Source: JAOBAU01 sp034667465 (GTDB lineage: Bacteria; Acidobacteriota; Thermoanaerobaculia; Gp7-AA8). Taken from it: a DNA stretch of 64,000 nt. The notes beneath the pieces were generated by a model. That model was not told the DNA's origin, ran no database searches, and saw nothing but the letters and a program-made list of their open reading frames with translations. This document shows, piece by piece, positions 25,939-36,000 of the stretch; positions within the stretch are counted from its first letter, which is position 1, and each line of letters starts with the position of its first letter. Both the position numbers and the translations under genes were made by a program. The DNA lies in contig JAXDJV010000021.1 in assembly GCA_034667465.1 (NCBI GenBank), forward strand, positions 1-64,000, in the 5' to 3' direction.

Positions 25939-26538
25939 TCAGCGCGTAGCGCGCACGCCGCCCTTCCCTTCCGCGATCAGGTCGCGGCTGTGGAAGTGGA
26001 ACTCGCGGTGCGCATCGAGAAACAGCGAGCGGCGCTCGACGCGCTCTTCGTCGGCGCGCGTGTAGACGGTGACTTCGAGCATCGCGGTGCCGTCGCCGCG
26101 CAGCTCGACGTCCGGCAGCAGCGCGCCGTGCAGGACGCGGACGAGTTGCGGCGCGTCGATGCGGCGCAGCGCGTCGTCGTATTCATCCGACGTCGCGATG
26201 ACGCGCGTCATGGCCCATGACGACGACGCGGTGATCTCCGAGATGATCATCCAGTATTCGAAGACGGCGAGCGGCGTCGGGTCGAGATCGAAGAAGTCAT
26301 AGATCGGACGGCCCGGCTCGACGTATGGCGTGATGCGATCGCCGTCGATCGCGTAGTGAATCGCTCCCATGATGCGCACGCCGTCCGCCGATTCGACGAG
26401 CGCATTCGCCTGCAACTCGAGATGCGCGGTCGGTGGAAGATCGGGCGTGAAGACGTCGCGGAAACGCTGCGCGGCGAGAGCGCGGGCGGTGGCGATGCGG
26501 GCGCGAACGAGAGTGACTTCGGCGATCGAAAGGAGCAC
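25939..26538 (-). CDS. Protein of unknown function
   Basis: The 199-residue protein starts at GTG 26538, two codons' distance from the stop of the SnoaL-like gene upstream on the same strand. It has no signal peptide or clear membrane segment. Segments such as VFEYWMIISEITASSSWAMTR and VTVYTRADEERVERRSLFLDA are well-formed strands and helices, but I recognise no family. It is probably co-transcribed with the SnoaL-like gene and dsbD. Confidence 0.6.
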   Translation of the reverse strand: MLLSIAEVTLVRARIATARALAAQRFRDVFTPDLPPTAHLELQANALVESADGVRIMGAIHYAIDGDRITPYVEPGRPIYDFFDLDPTPLAVFEYWMIISEITASSSWAMTRVIATSDEYDDALRRIDAPQLVRVLHGALLPDVELRGDGTAMLEVTVYTRADEERVERRSLFLDAHREFHFHSRDLIAEGKGGVRATR

Positions 26539-26540
26539 GG

Positions 26541-26891
26541 TTACAGGGTACTGAAGATTTCCGCCTGCAGCCGCCACTCGCCATCTTCGTCGCGCAGCCA
26601 TTTCGCGGAGTAGACGCCGCGCAGTCCAGAGCCTTCCCACTCGCCGTTCTCATGAGCCTGACCGAGCTCGTCGTTCACGCGGATGTCCGTCGGCGTTCTC
26701 ACGTAAACGACATCGGGATCGGACGCGAAGAGATTCGTCCAGCTCACGCGACTCTCTTCGCGGCTGTGGCGCGTCGCGTTGCGCGCGGTGACGATCTGAT
26801 ACGTCGGCAGCAAGTGCGCGACGATCGCGTCGACGTCGCGCGCGGCGATGGCGTCGTTCAGCGCCGCGCGCTCGGCGCGAACGTCGTTCAT
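26541..26891 (-). CDS. SnoaL/NTF2-like (DUF4440) protein
   Basis: The 116-residue protein has the NTF2-like layout: an N-terminal helix pair (ALNDAIAARDVDAIVAHLLPTY), and strands ending in GLRGVYSAKWLRDEDGEWRLQAEIF, as in DUF4440/SnoaL-like domains. These bind small molecules or act as accessory enzymes; no catalytic residues can be assigned. Its ATG overlaps the dsbD stop as ATGA, so translation is coupled. Confidence 0.75.
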   Translation of the reverse strand: MNDVRAERAALNDAIAARDVDAIVAHLLPTYQIVTARNATRHSREESRVSWTNLFASDPDVVYVRTPTDIRVNDELGQAHENGEWEGSGLRGVYSAKWLRDEDGEWRLQAEIFSTL

Positions 26892-28636
26892 TTCACCGCG
26901 GCGATGCGCGCGAGGAACTTCTCCGGCGGCTCGAAACCGGTCAGACGCGCGGCGCGAACTTCATGGCCGCCCGCGTCGATCAGCACGATCGTCGGAACGC
27001 CGACGATGCCGTACTGCCGCGTCAGCGCTTTCGTCTTCGCATCTTCGGCGACGGTCAGGTTGCCTTTCACGCGGACGAAGCGATCGAGCTCCGCGGCGAC
27101 CCGCTTGTCGCTGAACGTCTTCTCGTCGAGCTCCTTGCACGGCAGGCACCAGTCGGCGTAGAAGTCGATGATGACCGGCTTGCCGCTCGCGGTTGCTTTC
27201 GCGATCGCGGAGGCGTCGTACGGCTGCCACACGACCGCGCTCTGACGATTCGGAATCGCGAACGCGACGCCGGCGACGAGCAGCAGCGTCGCAAGACCTA
27301 TACGCAGTGCGCGTGCGCCGTGCGTTTTGACGAAGAAAAGGAACACGGCACCGACGAGGAGACTGATGGCGACACCCCAGCGATAGATGTCATCGCCGAT
27401 GAGCGGACGAACGAAGTAGAACGCTTCGGCGACGAGGATGAAGCCGAGCGCTTTCTTCACCTGCACCATCCATTCGCCCGGTTTCGGGAGAACGGTCAGC
27501 GCGGCGAGATAGGGAAAGCCGAGGCCGAAGCCGAGCGCTCCGAACATCGCGAAACCGATGAGAGGTTTGCCGATCGAAGCAACGAGGATGAAGAGCGCGG
27601 CGACGATCGGTCCGACGCATGGCGCGGCGACGATGCCGACGAAGAGTCCCATCATCGCGGCGCCGGCCATTCCGGCGCGGCCCTGCGAGCGGTTGGCGAT
27701 GAACTGCGGCACCGTCATCTCCCACGCGCCGAACATCGACGACGCGAGGACGAGCATCAGGATCGAGAGTCCGATCAGCACGAGCGGGTTCTGCAGCCAG
27801 GCGCCGAACAGTTTCCCGCTGAGCGCGGCGACGACGCCGAGCGACGCGTACATGACGACGATACCGAGGACGTATGCGACCGAGAGCAGGAAACGGCGCG
27901 AACGGCGGCCGTCGCTCTGCATCGCGAAGAAGCCGAGCGTGATCGGCAGCATCGGCAGGACGCACGGCGTCAGGTTGAGCGCGAGTCCGCCGAGGAAGAG
28001 GACGAGGAGCGTGAGCGGAAGACCGTAGGCGGCGAAGGTCGATGCAACTTTGTCGTTTGCGTCGACCGGCTTTGCGTTCGCGGGGGCGGCGGAGAGCGGC
28101 GTGAAGTTGGGCTTTGGTGTGGCGTCGGCCGCTCCGGCCGACGCTGCGGGCGAAGCGCCCGCAGCCACACTGGGCACAGTCGAAATTTCTGCCGATGCGT
28201 CGCGGGGCGGCAGACAGACGCTGTCGTTGCATGCCTGGTAATGCAGCTTCGCGGCGATCGTCTTCGCGTCGCCTTTCAGCTTCGCGACGAAGGGGATCTG
28301 AATCGTTCCCTGATAGACCGCGAGCTTCGTCCCGGCGCTGAAGGTGAATTCGTGCAGCGTGTGCGCCGGGTATTCGGCGCTGACGAGATCGGCGCCATCG
28401 AACGACAGCACGGTCTTGATCGCATACGACTCGAGCGGCTTGGCGGAGTTGATGTGCCAGCCGTCGGTGATCTTCGCGCTGACGACGCCGCGAATCTCCG
28501 CGCCGTTGCGCGCGGTGATCGAACCGGAGAGCTCGACCAGCTGCGCGTCGAGCGGCGGCGGGCCGGAGGCACCGATCTGCGCAAACGCAGGGACGGCCGC
28601 CAGGAGGAGGAGAAGGAAGGAGAGCGAACGGCGCAA
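26888..28636 (-). CDS. dsbD: Thiol:disulfide interchange protein DsbD
   Basis: DsbD passes electrons from cytoplasmic thioredoxin to periplasmic thiols. The 582-residue protein has a signal peptide, a periplasmic alpha domain with CNDSVC near residue 134, an eight-helix membrane domain with NLTPCVLPMLP and APCVGPIV (the two membrane cysteines), and a thioredoxin-like gamma domain with DWCLPC near residue 495. The start is TTG 28636. It follows the thioredoxin-TPR gene by one base, suggesting they form a reductive pair in the envelope. Confidence 0.93.
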   Translation of the reverse strand: MRRSLSFLLLLLAAVPAFAQIGASGPPPLDAQLVELSGSITARNGAEIRGVVSAKITDGWHINSAKPLESYAIKTVLSFDGADLVSAEYPAHTLHEFTFSAGTKLAVYQGTIQIPFVAKLKGDAKTIAAKLHYQACNDSVCLPPRDASAEISTVPSVAAGASPAASAGAADATPKPNFTPLSAAPANAKPVDANDKVASTFAAYGLPLTLLVLFLGGLALNLTPCVLPMLPITLGFFAMQSDGRRSRRFLLSVAYVLGIVVMYASLGVVAALSGKLFGAWLQNPLVLIGLSILMLVLASSMFGAWEMTVPQFIANRSQGRAGMAGAAMMGLFVGIVAAPCVGPIVAALFILVASIGKPLIGFAMFGALGFGLGFPYLAALTVLPKPGEWMVQVKKALGFILVAEAFYFVRPLIGDDIYRWGVAISLLVGAVFLFFVKTHGARALRIGLATLLLVAGVAFAIPNRQSAVVWQPYDASAIAKATASGKPVIIDFYADWCLPCKELDEKTFSDKRVAAELDRFVRVKGNLTVAEDAKTKALTRQYGIVGVPTIVLIDAGGHEVRAARLTGFEPPEKFLARIAAVK

Positions 28637-28637
28637 G

Positions 28638-29465
28638 TTACTTCGTCCGAATCTGCCGTTCGAGCTGCGGCAGCACCATGTCGACGTTCTTGATCAGCGC
28701 CGAGTTCGGGAAGTTGAGCTTGAAGTTGCGATACTCCGCGACCGCTTTCTCGAAGTTGCCCTGCTGAATGTAGACGTCGCCGACGAGCAGACGCGAACGC
28801 TCGTACGCGTCGCCTTTGGTCTGGATCGACGCGAACTTGCGCAGCGTCTTCATCGAGTCGTCGTATTTTTTCTGGAGGAGCTGCGAGAGCGCGAGCTCGT
28901 AGTAAGCGTCGTCGCGGACGTTCATCGGAACCTGCGCGCCAATCAACTTTTTCAATCGCGATTCGCTCTGCGCGAAGCCGTTGCGAACGCGATACTCGCG
29001 GGCGAGATCGAGTCGCTGCTGCGGATCGGTCGGTTCTTTCGCGGCGCGCTTGACGAACTCCTGGTATTTCGCCCGCGTGTCGACGACGCTCTTCGCGAAT
29101 TCGACCGGCGGCGCGTAACCGCGGACGATGCCGGCGACCATCATGTCGGGCGTGAGGATGAGAAAGGTCGGGAGCGACGTCACTCCGAAGTTGCGCGAGA
29201 GGTTGGTTCCTTCGCCACCGTCTTCGGTGTTGAGCCGGAGGAGGACCATGTCGTCGGTGGCTTTCTGGAAGGCTTCGGAGGGGAAGACTTCCTGCTCGGC
29301 GCGATGGCACCAGCCACACCAGTCGGCGAAGAGGTCGACGAAGATGAGGCGCTGCTTGTCTTTAGCCGCTTTCTGCGCGGTGGCGAGCGATTTGATCCAG
29401 GGGCCGCCGAACGCCTGCGGCGCCAGCACGACCGCGAAGACGGCCAGCAGGGCAATCCGTTTCAC
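28638..29465 (-). CDS. Secreted thioredoxin-fold protein with C-terminal TPR-like repeats
   Basis: GTG 29465 is preferred because GGAGG lies nine bases before it and it begins a signal peptide (KRIALLAVFAVVLAPQAFG). The thioredoxin domain has FADWCGWCHRAEQEVF (CxxC) and a cis-Pro loop TSLPTFLIL. About 150 residues of TPR-like helices follow (LDLAREYRVRNGFAQSESRL, GNFEKAVAEYRNFKL). The protein is likely periplasmic and a partner of DsbD, encoded one base downstream. Confidence 0.87.
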   Translation of the reverse strand: MKRIALLAVFAVVLAPQAFGGPWIKSLATAQKAAKDKQRLIFVDLFADWCGWCHRAEQEVFPSEAFQKATDDMVLLRLNTEDGGEGTNLSRNFGVTSLPTFLILTPDMMVAGIVRGYAPPVEFAKSVVDTRAKYQEFVKRAAKEPTDPQQRLDLAREYRVRNGFAQSESRLKKLIGAQVPMNVRDDAYYELALSQLLQKKYDDSMKTLRKFASIQTKGDAYERSRLLVGDVYIQQGNFEKAVAEYRNFKLNFPNSALIKNVDMVLPQLERQIRTK

Positions 29466-29584
29466 GTGGGTGATCCTCCGCCGCGCCACAACGGCCCCTC
29501 GGAAACCCCTATTCCGGCGGGCACGGGCGGGCACGGCCCGCTGCGTTAGTTGGCCAAGCCTCGGCGAACGGCTTCGCGGCGGAT

Positions 29585-30325
29585 CTATCGGGACGCTACT
29601 GGTTCGCGACGAGTCTCTGCGCGTTTCCTCGCGGCTTCGATGAATGCTCCGAAGAGCGTCGAGGCGCTGTTCTCGCCTTTCATGTCTTCCGGATGCCATT
29701 GCACGCCGACGTAGAAAGGATGATTCGGATCTTCCAGCCCTTCGACGATGCCGTCCGGCGCGTGCGCGGTGACGCGTAAACCTTCGGCAACACGTCCGAT
29801 GGCCTGATGATGCGAAGAGTTCACATTCAGCTCGCGCTCGTTGAGGATTTTCGAGAGTTGCGTTCCTTCTTCGATGAGCACTTCGTGACGATGACGATCG
29901 CTCGGCTCGCTGACGTGATCGATGTTCGTCTCGAGCGCTGAAGGGATGTCCTGAATGAGCGAGCCGCCGGCGGCGACGTTCATCACCTGCAGGCCGAGAC
30001 AGATGCCGAGCGTCGGTACGCCCTGCTCGCGCGCCAGGCGTGCGAGCGTGACATCGTTCGACTGGCGGCGTTTGTCCATCGGTTCAACCGACGGATGCCG
30101 ATCCTCGCCATACTCGGTCGGATCGCAATCGTCACCACCGGCGAGCAGCAGTCCATCGAGACCGGCGAGGAGATCGGCCGCGTTCTCCGGCTGCGGCGGC
30201 ACGACGACCGGCACCGCGCCGGCGGCGCGCACGGATTCGACGTAGGTCATGAAGGCGAAGGCACGATCGCGTTCGCCCTCGAGCACGAGAACGTCCGAAC
30301 CGATGCCGATCAGCGGCTTGGTCAT
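29585..30325 (-). CDS. Class I glutamine amidotransferase-like hydrolase, peptidase C26 (PuuD-like)
   Basis: The 246-residue protein has the nucleophile elbow GICLGLQVMNVAAGG (Cys about residue 109), a DGLLLAGGDDCDP segment and VQWHPED, the catalytic His-x-Glu region. This arrangement is that of gamma-glutamyl hydrolases such as gamma-glutamyl-GABA hydrolase (PuuD). Substrate cannot be fixed: no other putrescine genes are nearby. The 119 bases between it and the thioredoxin gene downstream hold no gene or repeat I recognise. Confidence 0.85.
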   Translation of the reverse strand: MTKPLIGIGSDVLVLEGERDRAFAFMTYVESVRAAGAVPVVVPPQPENAADLLAGLDGLLLAGGDDCDPTEYGEDRHPSVEPMDKRRQSNDVTLARLAREQGVPTLGICLGLQVMNVAAGGSLIQDIPSALETNIDHVSEPSDRHRHEVLIEEGTQLSKILNERELNVNSSHHQAIGRVAEGLRVTAHAPDGIVEGLEDPNHPFYVGVQWHPEDMKGENSASTLFGAFIEAARKRAETRREPVASR

Positions 30326-30381
30326 GCTGAATGTGTATCACAAGGAGCGTGCCGGGTATCCTGACGCCCGGAGGAGAGGCC

Positions 30382-30831
30382 ATGGCAAGCAATACGTACG
30401 TCGAGCTCAGCGGACCGGCGATCGCACCCTTCGAGATCCTGTCGTGGAGTCACGGTTTCGTGCAACCGACGAGCGCATCGCGTTCGACAGCCGGAGGCGG
30501 AACCATCGAGCAGGCCACTCATCAGAACCTGTCGTTCACCAAATATCTCGACAACAACACGAGCGCGCTGATCAGGGCATGCTGGAGCGGGAAGCAATTC
30601 CAGAAAGCGATCCTCACCGCAAGCCGAACCGACAACGGTGGCAAGCCGGTCAAATACCTGACGGTCACGATGGAGCATGTAATCGTGTCGAACTACAGCG
30701 TCTCCGGCGGTCCCGGCGATCAGCCAGTCGAAAACTATTCGCTCGACTACGGGATCATCACGTACGAATACACCGCGAAGGGACAGTCCGACTCCGCGAC
30801 GCACGACCTCGTGCAGCGAACGATCGCGTAA
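30382..30831 (+). CDS. hcp: Hcp-family (type VI secretion tube) protein, orphan
   Basis: The 149-residue protein has the Hcp1 family fold: short opening strands with ELSGPAIAPFEILSWSHGF, repeated strands with QNLSFTKYLDNNTSALIRACWSGKQF, VKYLTVTMEHVIVSNYSVSG and a final NYSLDYGIITYEYTAKG. A strong GGAGGAG ribosome binding site precedes ATG 30382. In type VI secretion Hcp forms the inner tube and is secreted. No other type VI genes are in the window, so it depends on a machine elsewhere or serves another contractile system. Confidence 0.85.
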   Translation: MASNTYVELSGPAIAPFEILSWSHGFVQPTSASRSTAGGGTIEQATHQNLSFTKYLDNNTSALIRACWSGKQFQKAILTASRTDNGGKPVKYLTVTMEHVIVSNYSVSGGPGDQPVENYSLDYGIITYEYTAKGQSDSATHDLVQRTIA

Positions 30832-30832
30832 G

Positions 30833-33016
30833 TCACTTCACCTGGATCGCCACCTCATCGCGCGCGCCGCGTTCGTTGCGCGCGGTGATGACGTGCTTTC
30901 CCGGGCGCAGCGGCCAGGAGCGCGACGCGATCCGTTTGCCGTCGATGTGAAACGTCGCCCGCGGATCGCTGGCGCGCAGCGGCAGCGCCTGAAACTCCAT
31001 CCGCAGCGTCGGATCGATGAGATACGTCGCGCCGTTCGCCGGACTGGTGATGGACAACCGCGTGGTCTTCGCGAAGACGAACGAAGGCGCTGCGATCGAA
31101 TGACGCTCGTCGCAGAAGACGGCCGGCGCTTCGGACGGCAGCCACTCCGTTGCGATCGATGGACAACTTATTGACGGTCGCAATCCGGTCAGCGCGCAGA
31201 TCTCGACGCGCTCGACGTTCGCAGGCGGCGCGACGATCGTCTCCGCGGCCGTTCGCCCTTTCATCGCCGCGAGCATCACCGAATGGAAAATCGGTCCGGC
31301 GCCGGTGACGCCGCTGGAATTGCGCAGCGGCGTTCGATCGAAGTTGCCGACCCAGACGCCGACGGTGACGTCGCGCGTGTAGCCGACCGTCCAGTTGTCG
31401 CGATACGCCTGCGACGTGCCGGTCTTCACCGCGACCGCGAACGGAAACTCGAGACTGCCGCCGCTGCCGAACGCGTAGGCGCGGGCGTCGTCGTCGCCGA
31501 GGATGTCGCTGATCCAGAAGGCCGTGCGCTCCGAAACGATGCGCGGCGATTCGGTGCGCGGCGTGCGGCGGAGCATGGTCGGCGTCACGCCGATTCCTCC
31601 GCGCGCGAACACCGCATACGCGCTCACGAGTTGCTCGAGCGTCACTTCGGCATCGCCGAGCGTCAGCCCGAGGCCGTAGTAATCGGCGGTGCGATCGAGA
31701 CTGCGGAAACCGGAGCGGCGCAGCATCCGCAGCAGCGATGGAGGTCCGAGCTTCGCCAGCATCGCGACAGCGGGAACGTTCTCCGAGCCGGCCAGCGCGA
31801 GCCGCGCGCGCAGCGGACCGCGATAACGTCCGTCGTAGTTGCGCGGCGTGTAGACGATTCCTTCTTCCGCGGTTGGGAAACTGGTCGGCACATCGTTGAG
31901 CACCGTCGCCGGCGTGAATCCCTGCTCGAATGCCAGCGCGTAGGTGAACGGCTTCAGCGCGGAGCCGGGCTGACGCAGCGATGTGACGCCGTCGATCGCG
32001 CCGCCGAAATCTGCGCCGAAGTAATCGCCCGATCCTTCCCACGCCAGCCATTCGCCGCTGCGGTTGTCGAGCACCGCCACCGCGACGCTGTGCGCGCCGT
32101 GACGCAACAGCGTCGCGCGCTGTGCGGCGATGATTCCCTGAACCTCTCTCTGAAGTGTTGCGTCGAGCGTCGTCTCGATGCGCGTCGCAGCCGGCGTTCG
32201 TTCGCGAACGCGCTCGACGAAGTGCGCGGCAATGAGCGGCTGCACGCCGCGATCGAAGCGGAGCCTTTCGGCGAGCGCCACTTTGTATTCGTCAGCAGAG
32301 ATGAATTTCTCGTCGAGCATCCGACGCAGTACGAGCTGCTGCCGGCGCGTCGCGTCGGGCGTGTTGGGACGCCGCGGCAGCGCCGCGAGATATGCCGCCT
32401 GCGCGATCGTCAGATCTTCCGGCGTACAGCCGAACCACCGCCGGCTCGCGCGCACGATTCCATTCGTCTGCGGCGCGTACGGCGCGAGGTTGAGATAGAG
32501 CGCGAGAATCTCGCGCTTCGAATAGCGGCGCTCGAGACGAAGCGCGATCGCGGTTTCACGCATCTTCGTCACGAAGCTGCGGTTCCCGCGGCCGAGCAGC
32601 ATCTTCGCCACCTGTTGCGTGAGCGTCGAGCCGCCTTCGATGACGCGCATGCTCCGCACGTTGTGCAGAAGCGCGCGCGCGACCGCCATCGGATCGATTC
32701 CGGGATGGTGGTAGAAGTGCCGATCCTCGACTGCGAGCGTCGCCTGTTCGACGCGCCGCGGAATGTCTTTCGCGTCGAGCCATTCGCCGCGCGTCTCTTT
32801 CGGTGAAAGCGGTTCATACAACACGACGCCGTTGCGATCGACGATCGTCGCCGAGGTGATGTCGGCCGGGCGGATGGGCGGAAGCGGACCGTAAAGCAAC
32901 CAGACCACTGTCATTCCGAGCGTCGCGAGGAATCCGGCGGCGAGGGGGCGCGCGAACTTTCGCTTTCCGCGCACCGCCCGCCCGGATCCCTCGCTCGCGC
33001 TCGGGATGACGTTCAC
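30833..33016 (-). CDS. pbpC: Penicillin-binding protein 1C
   Basis: PbpC is a bifunctional peptidoglycan synthase of the inner membrane. A transglycosylase domain (EDRHFYHHPGIDP, EGGSTLTQQVAKML) precedes the transpeptidase with SALK (near residue 352), SENVPA and KTGTSQA (near residue 530), and the C-terminal PbpC-type domain ends the protein. GTG 33016 overlaps the alpha-2-macroglobulin stop as GTGA. The first 35 codons lie in a family B palindrome, which thus provides the cytoplasmic tail and half the membrane anchor (LAAGFLATLGMTVVWLLYG). The 727-residue length is normal. Confidence 0.93.
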   Translation of the reverse strand: MNVIPSASEGSGRAVRGKRKFARPLAAGFLATLGMTVVWLLYGPLPPIRPADITSATIVDRNGVVLYEPLSPKETRGEWLDAKDIPRRVEQATLAVEDRHFYHHPGIDPMAVARALLHNVRSMRVIEGGSTLTQQVAKMLLGRGNRSFVTKMRETAIALRLERRYSKREILALYLNLAPYAPQTNGIVRASRRWFGCTPEDLTIAQAAYLAALPRRPNTPDATRRQQLVLRRMLDEKFISADEYKVALAERLRFDRGVQPLIAAHFVERVRERTPAATRIETTLDATLQREVQGIIAAQRATLLRHGAHSVAVAVLDNRSGEWLAWEGSGDYFGADFGGAIDGVTSLRQPGSALKPFTYALAFEQGFTPATVLNDVPTSFPTAEEGIVYTPRNYDGRYRGPLRARLALAGSENVPAVAMLAKLGPPSLLRMLRRSGFRSLDRTADYYGLGLTLGDAEVTLEQLVSAYAVFARGGIGVTPTMLRRTPRTESPRIVSERTAFWISDILGDDDARAYAFGSGGSLEFPFAVAVKTGTSQAYRDNWTVGYTRDVTVGVWVGNFDRTPLRNSSGVTGAGPIFHSVMLAAMKGRTAAETIVAPPANVERVEICALTGLRPSISCPSIATEWLPSEAPAVFCDERHSIAAPSFVFAKTTRLSITSPANGATYLIDPTLRMEFQALPLRASDPRATFHIDGKRIASRSWPLRPGKHVITARNERGARDEVAIQVK
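32910..33010. repeat. Family B palindrome inside pbpC (copy 4)
   Basis: GTCATTCCGAGCGTCGCGAG at 32910 and the inverted end GCTCGGGATGAC at 32999-33010 enclose GC-rich sequence; the element is about 101 bases. It is read through in frame as codons 3-35 of pbpC. Its ends match those of the intergenic copies. Confidence 0.8.
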
Positions 33017-36000
33017 GGGCGGACCTCCACTTCATCACTCGCAGTTCGTCCGAACACTTCCGGCGTGTACATCTCCTCGGCGTGCATCGGCGCAGCCGTA
33101 AACGTCCCCGCCGTCGTCGCGCGGACGAGATACGAATACTCGTGCGGACCTTCCGACAACCGCGTCGCGAAGAGATTCACGCGATCGTCGTGACGCTCGA
33201 CGTGATCGAATCCGCCGCGGCGCCACCACATCCAGTCGCTGCCTGCGGCGCGCGATTCTTCCTTCCGCTGCGCGTCGACCAGCTCCGTCGTCGTCGTCGC
33301 GAACCACGACTCGACCGGCTCGGTGCCGGCCGGAATCGGATCGGTGATCGCGACGAAGCGCCGCTCCTTCGTGTTGCGAATCGTCAGCGTCACTTTGATC
33401 AGATCGCCCGCCTTGAACGACTTCGATTCCGCCTTCGCTCCCTGCAGCGCGTAACGCCGCTCGACGCGGAAAGCCTGATCGCGCGGCTCGGTCATATGCG
33501 ACGGCGCCGCGTAACGAAGACGCATCAGATAGAAGAGCGTTCCGGCCGGTCCCTGACGATCGAACGTCACCGGCACTTCGGCGCGCGGCAGCTGTGCGAT
33601 CGGGATGTCGTGCGCCTGCGCGGCGGTCGTCCGTCCGCGGAACTCATCGCGCGCGATTGTCTCTTTGCCGACCGTCACCACGCCGGTGAAGTCGGGAACC
33701 GCGCTTTCGTACCTGCGGTAGTAATCGACGAGCGACTCCATCGCCCACGCGTTCTCCTGCGTGTTGCCCCAGCGTCCGCCTTCGCGCTCGTGCATCAGCC
33801 AGCGAACCATCTGCTTCACGAGCGGCTCGTCTTCGCCGCCGCGCACGAGTGTGCCGAGGACGATCGCGGTCGAGCGAGTGTTCGAGCTCCAGAGCCAGAG
33901 GAGATATTCGTCGCGCAACTCTTCGACGTGCGCGCTGCCCGCTTCCGGCGCGATGGCGTTCGTCAGGCGGCGATGCAGATCGGCATAGCGCGGACCTTTG
34001 TCGCCGCTTGCGCGCAATGCGTCGGCGAGATGGGCGATGCCGAAGAGCGGCATCCGATCGACGAAACCGATCAGACGATTGATGTTCGAATCCTGATTGA
34101 CCTTCCCTTCCGCCAGCGTCTTCACCGCGAACGCCTGCCACGCCGTGTACGACGGCCAGTAGCCTTCGTTCGCGGGACGTTTCTCCGAGGAGATGCTCGT
34201 GTCGAGATAGCGATAGCCGCGATCGAGCACGTCTTTGCTGACGCCGTACTGCAGCGACTGCGCGCGCTGCAATACGTGCAGCACCCACGCGGTGAGATAC
34301 GGCGAAGTGCCGTCGCAATCGCCGGCCCAGAATGCGAAACCGCCGTTGCCGCATTGGAACTTGTAGAGCTCCGCGATGGTCTGCTGCGCCGCCGCGCGTG
34401 CGGTTGCGGCGTTCAGATTCGGCAGACGGAACGCGTCGCCGAGATCGGATGCGAGCATGAGCGACAGCGCGCCGGACGAGCGTTGTTCCGCGCAACCGTA
34501 TGGATAGTCGATGAGGTACTGCGCCCCTTCGGCGAGATTGACGAGCTGCGTCGACGCGAGCTCGACGCGCAGACCGCCGACGCTCGGAATGGCATCGTTC
34601 GGAACCGCGAGCGTTTCGCGCGCCTGCGACGTCGTGTCGCCGTACGCGGCGACGGTGTCGGCCGGCAACAGCAGACGAACCGGCAGCACATCCTCGAATG
34701 CATCGCTCTCGCCGTTCATGGCGACGCTCATTCGAATGCGCGCATCGCCGACCGCTTTCGCGATGGCGTTGAAACGCACTTCGATCGCACCGCCCGGCGC
34801 GACGTCGATGCGCTGCGTTGCATCGCCTTCAATCGTGACGATCGACGGATCGACGCTCTGGACCGTCACCGTTGCTTTGCCGCCGGTCTTCAGTTGCGAA
34901 TGGATGACGGAGCCGAAGAGCGCCTTGTCGCCAAGTGCAAGGAAGCGCGGGAACGCGGACGTCAGCAGCAACGGCTTGTTGATGCGGATCTCGTTCTGCG
35001 CCCAGCCGAAACGCGACGCTTTGTCGCCGGCGACGGCCATGATGCGATACGTCGTCAGCGATTCCGGCAGCGTGATCTCCGTGCGCGCGCGGCCGTTTTT
35101 GTCGGTCACGAGTGAGCCGAGCCAGAACGCGAGCACGCGAAAGTCTTTGCGCAGCACGCCGGGGCCGGCGTCGCGTCCACCGCCGCCACCGTCGGTCACC
35201 CCTTTCGGCGTGAGCACGCGGCGGCTGATCACTTTCTGCCGCGACTCTTCGGTGACGACCTGCAGCGCTTTCTTCAGATAGATCGAATCGAGCACGTCGG
35301 GCGTTTTGTAACCGGTCAGCGAAAGGACGCCGTAGTCGACCGCCCAGAGCGTCACTTCGCTGCGCGTGCCGGCGCCTTTCGCGTCGCGCACGTTCACTTC
35401 GATCTTCGCTTTCGTCGCCGGGCGGTACTCGGCCTGATTCGCTTTGACGTCGACGGTCAGCCGCTTCGTGGCATCTTCGACGTCGAGCTCGACGTAGCCG
35501 AGGCGGAAGGACGGTTTGCCGGGATCGCCTTCATCGTTGCCGCCCGGTTCTTTGGTGCGGCCTTTCAACAGCAGCACGCTGACGAAAACGTTCGGGATGT
35601 CTTTCTCGGTGATCGGAACGCTGATCGTCTGCTGCGTCGACGTCAGCTCGAACTGCTTCCACGTGCGGATGCCTTCGCGTTCGGTGGTGACGAGCGCGGT
35701 AGCGCGTTCCCATGGCGACTTCACGATGATGCGCGCCGACTCGCCCGGCTTGTATGTCTGCCGTTCCGGCACGAGGTCGATGCGGTTGTGATCGTAGCGA
35801 GCCCACGCCGTGTAACCGCCGCCGCTCGCGTAGAACCACGCACGCGAAGTCGTCGAGCGCGGTCCGTCTTTCGCGGTCGCGACCAGCACGTATTCACCGC
35901 CTTCGGTGATCGGAACGTGCAGCGTCGCCGGCTGTGCGGTCGTCGAGACAGTCCAGTTGCCGGACGCGATTTCCTTTCGTTCGGTCGTCCACTCGTAGAA

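Noticed and set aside
30382..33016. Hcp and PbpC as one antibacterial module
   Set aside because: They are convergent, and PbpC pairs with alpha-2-macroglobulin as in many bacteria.
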